In this document: in pieces, positions 52,655 through 61,581 of the stretch
How positions within the stretch are numbered: the first letter of the stretch is position 1
Layout: the number at the start of each line of letters is the position of its first letter
Source: Stagnimonas aquatica
Lineage (GTDB): Bacteria > Pseudomonadota > Gammaproteobacteria > Nevskiales > Nevskiaceae
Direction of reading: 5' to 3'
Assembly: GCF_003730135.1 (NCBI RefSeq)
Contig: NZ_RJVO01000003.1
Location: 310,001 to 374,000 of the forward strand
Length of the DNA stretch: 64,000 nucleotides
Notes under the pieces: model-generated
Database searches by the model: none
What the model saw: only the letters and a program-made list of their open reading frames with translations
What the model was told of the DNA's origin: nothing
Translations under genes and position numbers: made by a program

Positions 52655-55135
52655 ATGAAAGCTCTGTTGCTTGCCGCCAGCGCGGCCTTGCTGCTCCCCG
52701 TCAGCGTCCTGGCCCAGTCGGAAGCGCCGACGCCAGTGCCGCCCGAGGGCAGCGCCGACCTGGGCAGCTTGCCGGTGCAGGCGCTGAGCGAATCGGCGCC
52801 GCCGCCGGCCCCGGCCGAGGAGTCCAAGGCCGGCCCGCGCCAGCTCGGCGAGGTGGTGGTTACCGCGCAGAAGACCAAGCAGTCGCTGCGCCGGGTGCCG
52901 GCCTCGGTCACCGCGCTGTCCGGCGACTTCATCAAGGAAACCGGCGCCGCCGACCTCGCCGACGTCTCGCTGTACGTGCCAAATTCCCGCGTCGATGCCG
53001 ACGACATCGGTTCGCCGCAGGTATTCATCCGCGGCTTCGGCACCAACGCCTTCAACCCCAGCTTTGAAAGCTCGGTGGGTTTCGTGCAGGACGATCTCTA
53101 CTTCGGTCGCCCTGGCTACTTCACCGAGTCGATGTTCGACATCGACCGCGTCGAGATCCTGCGCGGGCCGCAGGGCACGCTGTTCGGCAAGAACACCATC
53201 GCCGGCGTGTTCAACGTCATCAGCAAGGGCCCCACCAGCGAGCCCAGCGCCGACGCCCGCTACTTCTACGGCGGCCAGGGCGAGCAGCGGCTGGAAGGCG
53301 GCATGGGCGCCATGTTCGGCGAGCACTTCGGTGGCCGCGTCGGCTTTCTCTACCGCGAGCAGGACGGCCAGACCTACAACCAGTTTCTCGACCGCTACGA
53401 AGATTCCCTGCAGCAGCAGGCCGTGCGCGGCAAGCTCAAGCTGGCCTCGGGCATCTGGAGCAGCGAGCTGATGCTGCTGACCTCCGAAACCACCGCGCCG
53501 TTCTGGCCCTTCCAGCTCATGAAGCTGGACGCCGACACCCGCACCTACCTTCAGCACTTCGATGCCAACATCGAGGACGACCCCTACAACTTCCGCACCT
53601 CTTTCGACACCCCGGGCTGGATCGAGAAGGGCTCCGACACCGTCGCGCTGAAGAACGAATGGGCGATGGGACCGGTGGCCGGGCTCAAGGACTTCAACAC
53701 CGTGCTGGTGCTGGGCGGCTCGCGCTTCCGCATCGACCAGCTCAACGAGTTGGATGTCTCGCCCGCCGACATCGCCCGCCTCGACAACCACGAAGACCAC
53801 CAGCAGCTCACCGCCGAGCTGCGCTTCACCGGCAAGGCCGACAGCCTGTTCGGCCTGGGCACCGGCCTGGAATTCGTCGGCGGCCTGTTCCGCTACGACT
53901 CCGACTACACCCTGCTGGCGCGCATCATGGCCGGCCAGGACCTGGCCTCCTACCTGCTCACCGACGATGCTGCCCAGCTCGCCAGCGGCGGCGCGCTCAG
54001 TTCGTCGCCGCTGGGCTTTCTCGGCTCGTTCGACCTTTCCAATCTGGGTCTGCTGACCGGCCCCCTGATCTCCAACGGCGACTACTACCAGTTCGATTAC
54101 ACCCAGAAGGTCGCCGCCAACGCCCTGTTCGGGCAGTTCACCTGGAACTGGACCAAGCACTTCGCCATCACCCCCGGCGTGCGCCTGGGCATGGAGGAAA
54201 AGAAGATCAGCACCAAGGGTCAAAGCCACTGCCAGATCAAGGATGCGCTGCCGCCCGGCATCCCGGCGCCGCCCTGCGTGATGGAACTGCTGCTGGGCAG
54301 CTCCGACTACGACCAGCCCGACAAGAAGCGCAAGGAATACGACATCTCGCCGAAGCTCTCGATGCAGTACTTCGCCGACCACGGCGTCAACTACTACGTC
54401 TCCTACGCGCGCGGCGACAAGAGCGGCGGCATCAACGCCATCTCGCTCACCGGCGAGAAGCTGGAATACAACGCCGAAACCGCGCAGACCTACGAGCTGG
54501 GCGCCAAGGGCCGCTTCTTCAACAAGACCCTCAACACCAGCCTGACGCTCTACCAGACCGACTTCGACAACCTGCAGGTGCTGGCCTTCAACGGCGTGCT
54601 GTTCGACGTGAGCAATGCCGGCACCGCCCGCTCGCGCGGCCTGGAGGCGGACTTCCAGTGGCTGACGCCCTACCGGCCGCTGCGCATCGTCGGCTCGCTG
54701 GGCCTGCTCGACGCCAAGTACCTCGACTACCCGGGTGCGCCTGCGCCCATTTCACAGGGTATCGGCGCCAAGCAGAACCTCGGCGGCCAGCGCATCGCCT
54801 TCGCGCCCAAGGCCACCGGCACGCTCACGCCCTCGCTCACCTACGAGTTCGGTGAAGTCGCCTTTACGCTGGCGGGCGACATCATTTACCAGGGAGACCA
54901 GTACACCGACGTCGATCTCGACCCGGCGACCCATGTCGATCCCTACTATCAGTACGCCGCGCGCTTCATCGTCGCTGACGTGCGCGAGCGCTGGAGCCTG
55001 TCGGTGGGCGGAACCAACCTGGGCGACAAGCGCGTGCTCAACCAGGTGACCGACGCCACCTTCTTCCCCGGTACCTACTTCGCCCAGCAGGCGCCCGGCC
55101 GGCAGTTGTTCGCCGTGGTCGGCGTCAAGTTCTAA
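52655..55135 (+). CDS. TonB-dependent outer-membrane receptor
   Basis: 826 residues from ATG 52655. Signal MKALLLAASAALLLPVSVLA, a plug domain with VVVTAQKTKQSLRRVPASVTALSG, QVFIRGFGTNAFN and EILRGPQGTLFGKNTIAGVFNV, and a 22-stranded barrel ending in GRQLFAVVGVKF (C-terminal aromatic). This is the common non-siderophore receptor type (substrates such as glycans or other small molecules). No partner TonB or substrate-processing gene lies next to it apart from the downstream hydrolases on the other strand. Confidence 0.92.
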   Translation: MKALLLAASAALLLPVSVLAQSEAPTPVPPEGSADLGSLPVQALSESAPPPAPAEESKAGPRQLGEVVVTAQKTKQSLRRVPASVTALSGDFIKETGAADLADVSLYVPNSRVDADDIGSPQVFIRGFGTNAFNPSFESSVGFVQDDLYFGRPGYFTESMFDIDRVEILRGPQGTLFGKNTIAGVFNVISKGPTSEPSADARYFYGGQGEQRLEGGMGAMFGEHFGGRVGFLYREQDGQTYNQFLDRYEDSLQQQAVRGKLKLASGIWSSELMLLTSETTAPFWPFQLMKLDADTRTYLQHFDANIEDDPYNFRTSFDTPGWIEKGSDTVALKNEWAMGPVAGLKDFNTVLVLGGSRFRIDQLNELDVSPADIARLDNHEDHQQLTAELRFTGKADSLFGLGTGLEFVGGLFRYDSDYTLLARIMAGQDLASYLLTDDAAQLASGGALSSSPLGFLGSFDLSNLGLLTGPLISNGDYYQFDYTQKVAANALFGQFTWNWTKHFAITPGVRLGMEEKKISTKGQSHCQIKDALPPGIPAPPCVMELLLGSSDYDQPDKKRKEYDISPKLSMQYFADHGVNYYVSYARGDKSGGINAISLTGEKLEYNAETAQTYELGAKGRFFNKTLNTSLTLYQTDFDNLQVLAFNGVLFDVSNAGTARSRGLEADFQWLTPYRPLRIVGSLGLLDAKYLDYPGAPAPISQGIGAKQNLGGQRIAFAPKATGTLTPSLTYEFGEVAFTLAGDIIYQGDQYTDVDLDPATHVDPYYQYAARFIVADVRERWSLSVGGTNLGDKRVLNQVTDATFFPGTYFAQQAPGRQLFAVVGVKF

Positions 55136-55167
55136 CTCGAAGCCCAGTCCCCATCCGCTGCGCCAGG

Positions 55168-55206
55168 TTCCCTCCCCCGCAAGCGGGGGAGGGCCAGGGC
55201 GGGGGT
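55168..55206. repeat. Dispersed GC-rich palindromic element, copy 4
   Basis: CCCTCCCCCGC-AA-GCGGGGGAGGG at 55170-55193 is a near-perfect palindrome followed by CCAGGGCGGGGG. It matches the units at 329 and 49400 and lies after the receptor stop, where it may act as a transcript end. Confidence 0.75.
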
Positions 55207-55319
55207 GTTTCAGCGCAGAGCCTGCTGAGCGATCCGCCCGACTAGTGAACTTGTCGCCCCCAGAAACACTCGATGCAGGGTCGCCGCCAAACCGCCCCGG
55301 CATCCGAGATAGCGCCTCC

Positions 55320-55598
55320 ATGACCAAGCTGCCTTTCCGCTCCCAGGCCCTGCGCCCGCTGTGCTTGGCCGCCACCGCCGCCTGTTTGCTCGGCGCCTGC
55401 GGCGGCACCCCCGAGAAGGGCGAAGCCGCGCCCTGCAAGATCGACTGCCAGAGCCAGGAAGACGGCTACCAGTGGGCACAACGCGCCAGCCTGCTCGATG
55501 CCAAGGCCTGCAACGGCTATCCGGCCGAATTCGTCGCCGGCTGCAAGCAGGCCGTTACCGACGCCAGGCTGTCGCTGAACCCGCGCGAAGGTTTTTAG
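55320..55598 (+). CDS. Small cysteine-containing lipoprotein
   Basis: 92 residues from ATG 55320. Signal MTKLPFRSQALRPLCLAATAACLLGAC with lipobox LGAC. The mature part has four further cysteines (APCKIDCQSQEDGYQWAQRA, KACNGYPAEFVAGCKQ), which may form two disulphides. Not recognised. Short, but the composition and lipobox make it a plausible gene. Confidence 0.6.
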   Translation: MTKLPFRSQALRPLCLAATAACLLGACGGTPEKGEAAPCKIDCQSQEDGYQWAQRASLLDAKACNGYPAEFVAGCKQAVTDARLSLNPREGF

Positions 55599-55770
55599 CG
55601 GCGCAGCGGCGAGGCCGTCGCCGGTCAGGGCGACGGCATCGCTGCGTTGGCCAGTCCGGAATCTCCGCGCTTACCGGGCCCGGCGTCGCCGACGCGCTTG
55701 GGAAAAACCTGGCGCTCAGGGAGTCGCACGGCGCGGCGCCCGGGGCAGGGAACCGCGCATCTTCCTCGAC

Positions 55771-58068
55771 TCAGTGGGTGAAGACCTGAAATGCCGGGCC
55801 GGCCCAGGCGGTGCCGGAGTTCGCCGGCGCTGGTGGCAGGGGAGTACCGCCGTAGATCACCTGATTGAGCGGCCCTTGATAGGTTTGCCAGGGGATCGTG
55901 CCTTGCTGGCTGACGCCGGGCTTGCTGTAGTCGCAGACGCCCTCCGGGAACACCGCAGACAGACTTGCCCACTGCGCGTCGGTGAACGGCAACAACCCGT
56001 AGTCGTCATTGCGGTCCAGCGGCTTGAGCTGGCATTTGTTGGTGTCGGTGCTGATGGCGTCGCCGGCCACCGTGCGGGGGGTGCCATACACCGGCACGAT
56101 CAGCTCGGGACACAGGCCCGCACTAATGCGCTGGCCGAGGCCGTCATAGCAGGCGTCAACGACGTTGGTCGGCTTGTGGGTCGTCAGCTTCAGGGCGAGC
56201 GGCATCGGGCTCAGGTCTTGCTCGACGGCGGCCAGCCAGGCGTCCATGGCGGCAAAGCTGTTCCGCGCGCACTCGTTGTCGCCCATGATCAACAGCGGTC
56301 CCTCCCAGATCACCTGGTTGTCGTGATTGCCATGCTCGCGGTCGAGTCGGGCGCGGATCGCGAAGGCGCGGTACGCATCGTGAAAGGCGCCGGGGTCAGG
56401 GCCTCGGCAGTCGATGATGGCGGTTTGGTCGAGGTTGTTGGTTTCGTTGATCAGGCCGGTACGGTAGGCGTTGGCGAGGGCCGGTTGCGCCGCAGGCGTG
56501 CGCGAGGGGATCGGCTTGGTGTCGATGTCGAGTCCACCGATGGCGACGTTCAGATCGACGAACTGCGCGGGCAGGATCAAGCCGGCGCGCAGGGCTCCGA
56601 GCCCGTACTGCACCCCGACGTTATCCACCGGGAAGCCGGCGAATCCCCGCCCAAGCTGCTTCTCAACTTCACCCCAATCCTCCGGCTGGCGCGGTCCGAG
56701 GAGGTTGATCGCGGCATCCATCACCGTGCAACGGACACCGGCCGGATTGTTGGTGGGGTGATAGCGGGTTTCGTCGGTGGTGCCGCCGCAGGGATCGGTT
56801 GCCACGGCCACATGGAACTGGGCGTTTTCGCTGACGATCGCGTTCAGCAACGAGAGGTGTCCCATGACGTCGCCCATTTGCGTGGGCAACCACAAAACGC
56901 CCGCGCCCCAGCGTGAGGGATCCTGAAAGTAGGCGAGTAACAGATGGTAGTCGGCGAACTGGGTGGCGGTGCTCCAGGCATCGGGAAACGAGCAGGTCGG
57001 CAGAATCCCCTGGTAGATCCCCGGATAGGCGTTGGAAATCCACTGCATGGCGAGCGAGCCGCCGGAACAGCCCTGGCCGATGGTGTAGCGCAGGTCTCCG
57101 TACTGCTCGACGACCCGCTCCTTGGCCATGACCAGGGACTCCGCCTGCAAGGCGACGTTGCAGTTGTGGGAGCTGTTGTCGAGTGCCGTCGACATCACTG
57201 CAAAGCCCTTGCCGAGCGCCACCTCGGTGGCGTCGGTCAATACCTCGACCAAGGGCAAGCCGATGGGTAGCTGGCCGCCGACCACTGGAATCGCGGTGCC
57301 GGCCCCCGGGGCCACCGCCGGCGCCGAGGCCGTCTGGTATTCCACCCCGCAGCCGAAGCCGTGGTTGATCACCAGCTTGTGGTTGAACTGCGGTTGCGGC
57401 TCCGTCGCCGTCCAGGCTTGGTCGACCTGGTAGAGCGCCGCGATCTGGTACTGGTCGCGGTCCATGTAGCCGGTTTCGATGCGGACGATGAACGGCAGGG
57501 TCAAGCCGTTCTCGGTGGTGATCTGGGCGACATCGGTGGGCGGATTGCCGGGGTCGTAGGTCTGCATGCCGGCCTTGAGCGGATTGCTCGACTTGTACGC
57601 ATAGCGGTACTCGACCGGCTGATTGCACTGGGCGTCCACCGCGCCGGAGTTGCGGCAAAGCCAGGGCATCAGCTGCGGACCGCTGAACACCGGCCCGCCC
57701 GCAGGATGGTTGACGATCGTGGTGGCCGCGCTACCGCCGGGAAAGCGGGCGACGACGGCATTGGCCCCAAGCTCGAGTCCAGTCAACAGGCTCCCGAGCT
57801 GTCCATTCGGCATCCGCTTGAACGTCGCGGGCGACGATTTGCCATTCAGGCTGAGACTGACGGCTTGTGGCTCGACACCCGCCGGCGCCGCGAAGGCGAC
57901 CAGAGCGTCGCCGCCGCTGATGAGGTCCGCGCGGTTGGAGAGCACCGACATCGGCAGACTTGAGGGGTCAGAACCCGAGGGGTCGGAATTCAGCGGGGGA
58001 GCGCTGTTGCCACAGCCGCCGAGGACGATTGCTGCCGCCAGTACCGCTGATCTGAGATGCCGGTGCAT
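55771..58068 (-). CDS. DUF6351 lipoprotein with serine-hydrolase motif
   Basis: 765 residues from ATG 58068, with AGGAG just upstream; an in-frame ATG at 58086 lies before the ribosome site. Lipobox VLGGC (Cys19). The core resembles an alpha/beta hydrolase: LVINHGFGCGVEYQTASA, then GQGCSGGSLAM (331-341), where Ser335 is the likely nucleophile, like the GCSxGG of tannase/feruloyl esterases. A conserved GNHDNQVIWEGPLLIMGDNE lies later. The substrate is unknown; a secreted esterase role is inferred. Starts 72 bp from the CocE gene stop on the same strand. Confidence 0.75.
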   Translation of the reverse strand: MHRHLRSAVLAAAIVLGGCGNSAPPLNSDPSGSDPSSLPMSVLSNRADLISGGDALVAFAAPAGVEPQAVSLSLNGKSSPATFKRMPNGQLGSLLTGLELGANAVVARFPGGSAATTIVNHPAGGPVFSGPQLMPWLCRNSGAVDAQCNQPVEYRYAYKSSNPLKAGMQTYDPGNPPTDVAQITTENGLTLPFIVRIETGYMDRDQYQIAALYQVDQAWTATEPQPQFNHKLVINHGFGCGVEYQTASAPAVAPGAGTAIPVVGGQLPIGLPLVEVLTDATEVALGKGFAVMSTALDNSSHNCNVALQAESLVMAKERVVEQYGDLRYTIGQGCSGGSLAMQWISNAYPGIYQGILPTCSFPDAWSTATQFADYHLLLAYFQDPSRWGAGVLWLPTQMGDVMGHLSLLNAIVSENAQFHVAVATDPCGGTTDETRYHPTNNPAGVRCTVMDAAINLLGPRQPEDWGEVEKQLGRGFAGFPVDNVGVQYGLGALRAGLILPAQFVDLNVAIGGLDIDTKPIPSRTPAAQPALANAYRTGLINETNNLDQTAIIDCRGPDPGAFHDAYRAFAIRARLDREHGNHDNQVIWEGPLLIMGDNECARNSFAAMDAWLAAVEQDLSPMPLALKLTTHKPTNVVDACYDGLGQRISAGLCPELIVPVYGTPRTVAGDAISTDTNKCQLKPLDRNDDYGLLPFTDAQWASLSAVFPEGVCDYSKPGVSQQGTIPWQTYQGPLNQVIYGGTPLPPAPANSGTAWAGPAFQVFTH

Positions 58069-58140
58069 CGATTTTCTCCTAGCCAATGTGGATCGCCGTC
58101 CGGTTGACAGCGGACGGAAGTGGGATGAGGGCTTCGCGGC

Positions 58141-60060
58141 TCAGCGCGGCAGCGTCAGTGCGTCGGTCGGCACCACCGGCAGCACCAGGCTGGAGCGGTG
58201 CTCGCCGTCGCTATGGACCGTCAGCGCGCCGGCGGCGCTGGCCAGCAGCAGCGGCGCGGGTGGCAAACCACGAGGGAAGTCGCTTGATCCGATGGAAATG
58301 CGGAGACGATGGCCGGCGCGGATCAGCGCGCTGGTGGGAAAGATCTCCACCGAAACCGGGACGATTTCTCCGGCTTCGACGTGATCGGCGCTCGCCGAGG
58401 TATAGCTCAGCCAGGGCTGCAACAACTCGCCATCCAGCCGGCGCGAGCGGGCATCGTCCACGGCGCGCGCCGACAGCATCTGCAGCCCGCTGGTCAGCGG
58501 CTGGATCCCGGCCTCGCTGACATCGTCGACCCGTACCGACAAGCCGGCGTCCCGCGCCGTCGTCGATACCCAGAGCGTCGCCAGGATGGGGCCGTTGACG
58601 TAGATGTCCTCGGCCATCGGATCCGTCTGGTATTGCAGTTCCAGCGTCTCCGCGAAGCGGTTGTCGGTGAGGCAGGGCAGCGGCAGATTGCCCGCCAGGC
58701 CGGCTGTCCACTGCACGGTGCTGGCCGAGCAGAGGCCGCCCAGCGGGTACTGGATCGTGGTGCGGCTGGTTTCTGCGGCCCCGGGTGCGTCCTCGGTGAG
58801 GCGCTGGTCGCCGCGCAGGTACAGGCGTCTGGCCGTGGCGCGCGGATGCGGCCAGTCCTCGCTGCTCACGTAGTGGTCGAAGCCCTGGACGTACTGGGTG
58901 ACGTTCGGCAGCCTGTCGGCGCCGGTGTCCAGACCACGCAAGTAATGATCGAACCACTGCAAGGCGATGTGCTCCAGCGCCGGCACCCCATCGGCTGGCA
59001 GGCCGGCACCCAGCTTGGTGTGGGTCCAGGGGCCGATCAGCAGCTTGGCCTCCCCGTGTTGCTGGATGGCTTCGTAGAGCAGCGGCTCGCCGCGCTGGAA
59101 GATGTCCTGCAGGCCGCCGAGGATGAAGGTCGGCACCGTGATCTGCGCCGCATGCTCGATGGGGGAGCGGCTGCTCCAGAACGCGTTGTCGTACACGGTG
59201 TCGTCGTCGCCGAGCAGCGCCTTGAGCAGGAACGGAACCTCCTGCCGGGTAAGCGCATGCCGCAACTGTCCGACGGTTCTTGGCAGGCCGGTGATGGGGT
59301 CTGCCAGGGTCTCGGGGTTGAGTGCCGACCCACCCATGACCAGAAGAAACCAGGCGGGGATGAAGCTGAGGCTGGTCTGGCCGCCGGCGAAAACGATGTC
59401 GCGATAGGCGTCCGCCATCGGCACTTTCAGGAAGGCGGTCTTGACGGCGGGATGTTGTTTCGAGGCGGCGAGGGCGGCGGTGATGCCCAGCAGCGATTCG
59501 CCATAGAGCCCGATGTTGCCGTCGCAGAAGGGCTGTGCCGCCACCCAGTCGAGGATGGGACGGTAGTCCGCCTGCTCGACGGGGCCGAACATGTCCCAGT
59601 CGCCTCCCGAAGAGCCGGTTCCACGGACATCGACCAGAACCTCCGCATAGCCGTGGCGCCCCAGAAAGGCGCTGACCGGGGTGTTGCCGGGCAGGTTCTT
59701 GTTGTAGCCGGTGAGGGTGACCAAGGTGGGCAAGCGGTCTTGGACGCGATTGCCGTTGGCGTCGGCCGGCAGGCTGACGGCCGCGGAAAGTACGGTTCCG
59801 TCGGCCATGACGATGCTGTGCTGACTGGTGCTTTGACCGGCAAATCGCTCGGCCGGGAGGTAGTCCTGCCAGGCCCCTGCGCCGCGCCAGCCTGCGCCAC
59901 TCCTGGCCGCGCCCTTGTCCGCCGCAGGCGCCGCACGGGTTCCCAGCGTGCTCCATCCAGACAGCCCTGGTGTCCCTGGATCCGGTCTGCCGTCTTGCGG
60001 GTTGGGTAGCGCCGACTCGCCGCAAGCCGCCATCGACAAGCTCAGCACCGCGATCTGCAA
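58141..60060 (-). CDS. CocE/NonD-family hydrolase lipoprotein
   Basis: 639 residues from TTG 60060, preceded by GAGGAG at 8 bp; the frame is open to TTG 60174. Lipobox SMAAC near the N-terminus. The X-Pro dipeptidyl-peptidase/cocaine-esterase fold: DVRGTGSSGGDW, nucleophile GESLLG (about 187-192), acid Asp in GGLQDIFQRGE, and His in GPWTHTKLG (about 343). A C-terminal jelly-roll domain follows. It cleaves acyl esters or amides of unknown type. Cotranscribed with the DUF6351 gene. Confidence 0.85.
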   Translation of the reverse strand: MQIAVLSLSMAACGESALPNPQDGRPDPGTPGLSGWSTLGTRAAPAADKGAARSGAGWRGAGAWQDYLPAERFAGQSTSQHSIVMADGTVLSAAVSLPADANGNRVQDRLPTLVTLTGYNKNLPGNTPVSAFLGRHGYAEVLVDVRGTGSSGGDWDMFGPVEQADYRPILDWVAAQPFCDGNIGLYGESLLGITAALAASKQHPAVKTAFLKVPMADAYRDIVFAGGQTSLSFIPAWFLLVMGGSALNPETLADPITGLPRTVGQLRHALTRQEVPFLLKALLGDDDTVYDNAFWSSRSPIEHAAQITVPTFILGGLQDIFQRGEPLLYEAIQQHGEAKLLIGPWTHTKLGAGLPADGVPALEHIALQWFDHYLRGLDTGADRLPNVTQYVQGFDHYVSSEDWPHPRATARRLYLRGDQRLTEDAPGAAETSRTTIQYPLGGLCSASTVQWTAGLAGNLPLPCLTDNRFAETLELQYQTDPMAEDIYVNGPILATLWVSTTARDAGLSVRVDDVSEAGIQPLTSGLQMLSARAVDDARSRRLDGELLQPWLSYTSASADHVEAGEIVPVSVEIFPTSALIRAGHRLRISIGSSDFPRGLPPAPLLLASAAGALTVHSDGEHRSSLVLPVVPTDALTLPR

Positions 60061-60384
60061 CGCCCGAACTCCTCGGGAACGCCGTTCGCGGCGGCCTCCG
60101 GCACGCGGAAGCCCAGATCGCGGAAACAGCGCCGCAGCGGCGCGGGGGCCAAGACTCACCGGGACTCTCTCCAAGCAGCACAGCGGCTGCTGAGCAGCCT
60201 GCGATTAGTTATTGGGTCACTGCACTGCGGACAGCGCCCGCGTGAGTGATCCGTTCTGCCGCGCTCGCGCCCAGGCTTGCAGGCCGGGGACTGACGCGGG
60301 GCGGCATTCTTTCAGTCCGACGACTCAGCCGCAACTGCCCGCCGTAGCCCCGGGCACAGGGAAAATTCTGGCGGAGGTACTCGC
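60061..60384. other. Intergenic region upstream of the CocE-family gene
   Basis: 324 bp with no supported gene. It holds a perfect 7-bp inverted repeat, GGCTGCTGAGCAGCC (60185-60199), next to AT-rich GATTAGTTATTGGGTCAC. That combination is a candidate operator-promoter for the minus-strand hydrolase genes. The rest shows nothing recognisable. Confidence 0.5.
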
Positions 60385-61431
60385 TCAGCCGGAGCTTTCG
60401 GCGGCGACCGGCCCGAGCGAGATGCGCCGGAATGCGCTGGGAGATTGGCCGGTCCACCGGCGGAAGGCGCGGGTGAAGTTGGCGGGATCGCCGTAGCCGA
60501 TGCGGCGGGCGATCTCCTCGATGCCCAGGGTCGGGTCGGCAAGCAGGTCGAGGGCGTCGCGGCGGCGAACCTCGTCGAGCAGCGCCTGGAAGCTCAGGCC
60601 GTGATCCTGCAAGCGGCGCTTGAGCGTGCGGCTGGAGACATGCAGGGCGGCCGCCAGCTGTTCGAGATCGGGATATTCGCCATTCCGGCCGACCAGCAGG
60701 GCGCGCACCTGCACCAGCAGATCCTTGGCATAGCCGAGCCGCGACAACTCCTGCTCGCACTGCCGGGTCACCAGCTGCGCGGTGATCGGATCGGCGGTCC
60801 GCAGCGGCAGATCCAGCACCCGCGCCGGGAAGCGCAGCTGGTTGGCGGGCATGGCGAAGCGCGCCGGCGGCAAGCGGTCTCGGTAGCGGGCGTAGTAGGC
60901 GGGCTCGGGCGTGTCGAAACAGAGTTCGGCGCGGTTGCGCATCTCCTCCGGCGCGAAGTAGTTGGCCATCTGCCAGATCCCGACCAGGAACAGATCCAGC
61001 ATGCATTGCCGCACGCTGCCCAAGGGCAGGGTTTCGCGCACTTCGATCACCCCCTGCTCGCCGTCCTCGAACAGTCGCAGGCTGAGATTGGGCAGCCGCA
61101 GTTGCAGGAAGCGGGCGCCGAAGCCGACGCCTTCGCGCAGGCTGCGGTGGCTCATCAGGCCGTAGCCGATGAAACCGTGGGTGGTAAGGCCGCTGTGCAG
61201 GCCGATCTCGTAGCCCAGCGCCGGGTTGCCGCTGCGGCGCAGCGCCCGGTACAGCAAATTGTTGGCCTGCAGCATCGACAGCCGCGCTTCCGGGTTGTCC
61301 AGCAGCTCCGGGGCTATGCCCTGGCCGTCGAGCAGGCTCTCGGCGGAGACCCCGAGCTTGCCGGCGACTTCCAGGATCAGCCGGCCGTAGGCCACGGGTA
61401 CAGCCGGCTTGTGCAGGTCTTCCAGCTTCAT
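60385..61431 (-). CDS. AraC-family transcriptional regulator
   Basis: 348 residues from ATG 61431. The C-terminal double helix-turn-helix is LEQLAAALHVSSRTLKRRLQ and IEEIARRIGYGDPANFTRAFR, then RWTGQSPSAFRR. The N-terminal half resembles the arabinose-binding-like domain of the OruR/ArgR group (NPEARLSMLQANNLLYRALR). It is divergent from the RoxA-like cytochrome gene across 150 bp, a control region with inverted and direct repeats, and likely regulates that gene. Confidence 0.9.
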   Translation of the reverse strand: MKLEDLHKPAVPVAYGRLILEVAGKLGVSAESLLDGQGIAPELLDNPEARLSMLQANNLLYRALRRSGNPALGYEIGLHSGLTTHGFIGYGLMSHRSLREGVGFGARFLQLRLPNLSLRLFEDGEQGVIEVRETLPLGSVRQCMLDLFLVGIWQMANYFAPEEMRNRAELCFDTPEPAYYARYRDRLPPARFAMPANQLRFPARVLDLPLRTADPITAQLVTRQCEQELSRLGYAKDLLVQVRALLVGRNGEYPDLEQLAAALHVSSRTLKRRLQDHGLSFQALLDEVRRRDALDLLADPTLGIEEIARRIGYGDPANFTRAFRRWTGQSPSAFRRISLGPVAAESSG

Positions 61432-61449
61432 GCGGTTCGGGGCAAATGG

Positions 61450-61568
61450 GCCACGGGGGCGTGGCCCGATATGACAGCCATCTTGGCATCTTGGCCCCTC
61501 ACGCTGCAAAGCCGGGCGCGCCAAGATGCCTCGTGCAACGGCCAGCCAGGGAGACGGCGTGCCGTCTC
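61450..61568. promoter_or_regulatory. Divergent control region of the AraC and cytochrome genes
   Basis: Three structures. GCCACG-GGGG-CGTGGC at 61450-61465. A direct repeat CATCTTGGC (61479 and 61487, sharing one base), whose second copy extends to GGCATCTTGGC (61485-61495); its exact inverted copy GCCAAGATGCC lies at 61520-61530. GAGACGGC-GT-GCCGTCTC at 61551-61568 ends 13 bp before the cytochrome start and its GGGAGAGAG ribosome site. Direct repeats of this size suit an AraC-type operator. Confidence 0.7.
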
Positions 61569-61581
61569 GGGAGAGAGAACG

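Noticed and set aside
55599-55770. Small gene between the 92-residue lipoprotein and the DUF6351 gene
   Set aside because: Open frames here lack a ribosome site and recognisable composition.
60061-60174. N-terminal extension of the CocE-like gene from TTG 60174
   Set aside because: The extension is Arg/Ala-rich and unconserved-looking, and GAGGAG at 8 bp favours TTG 60060; the choice remains uncertain because the later start leaves a very short signal region.
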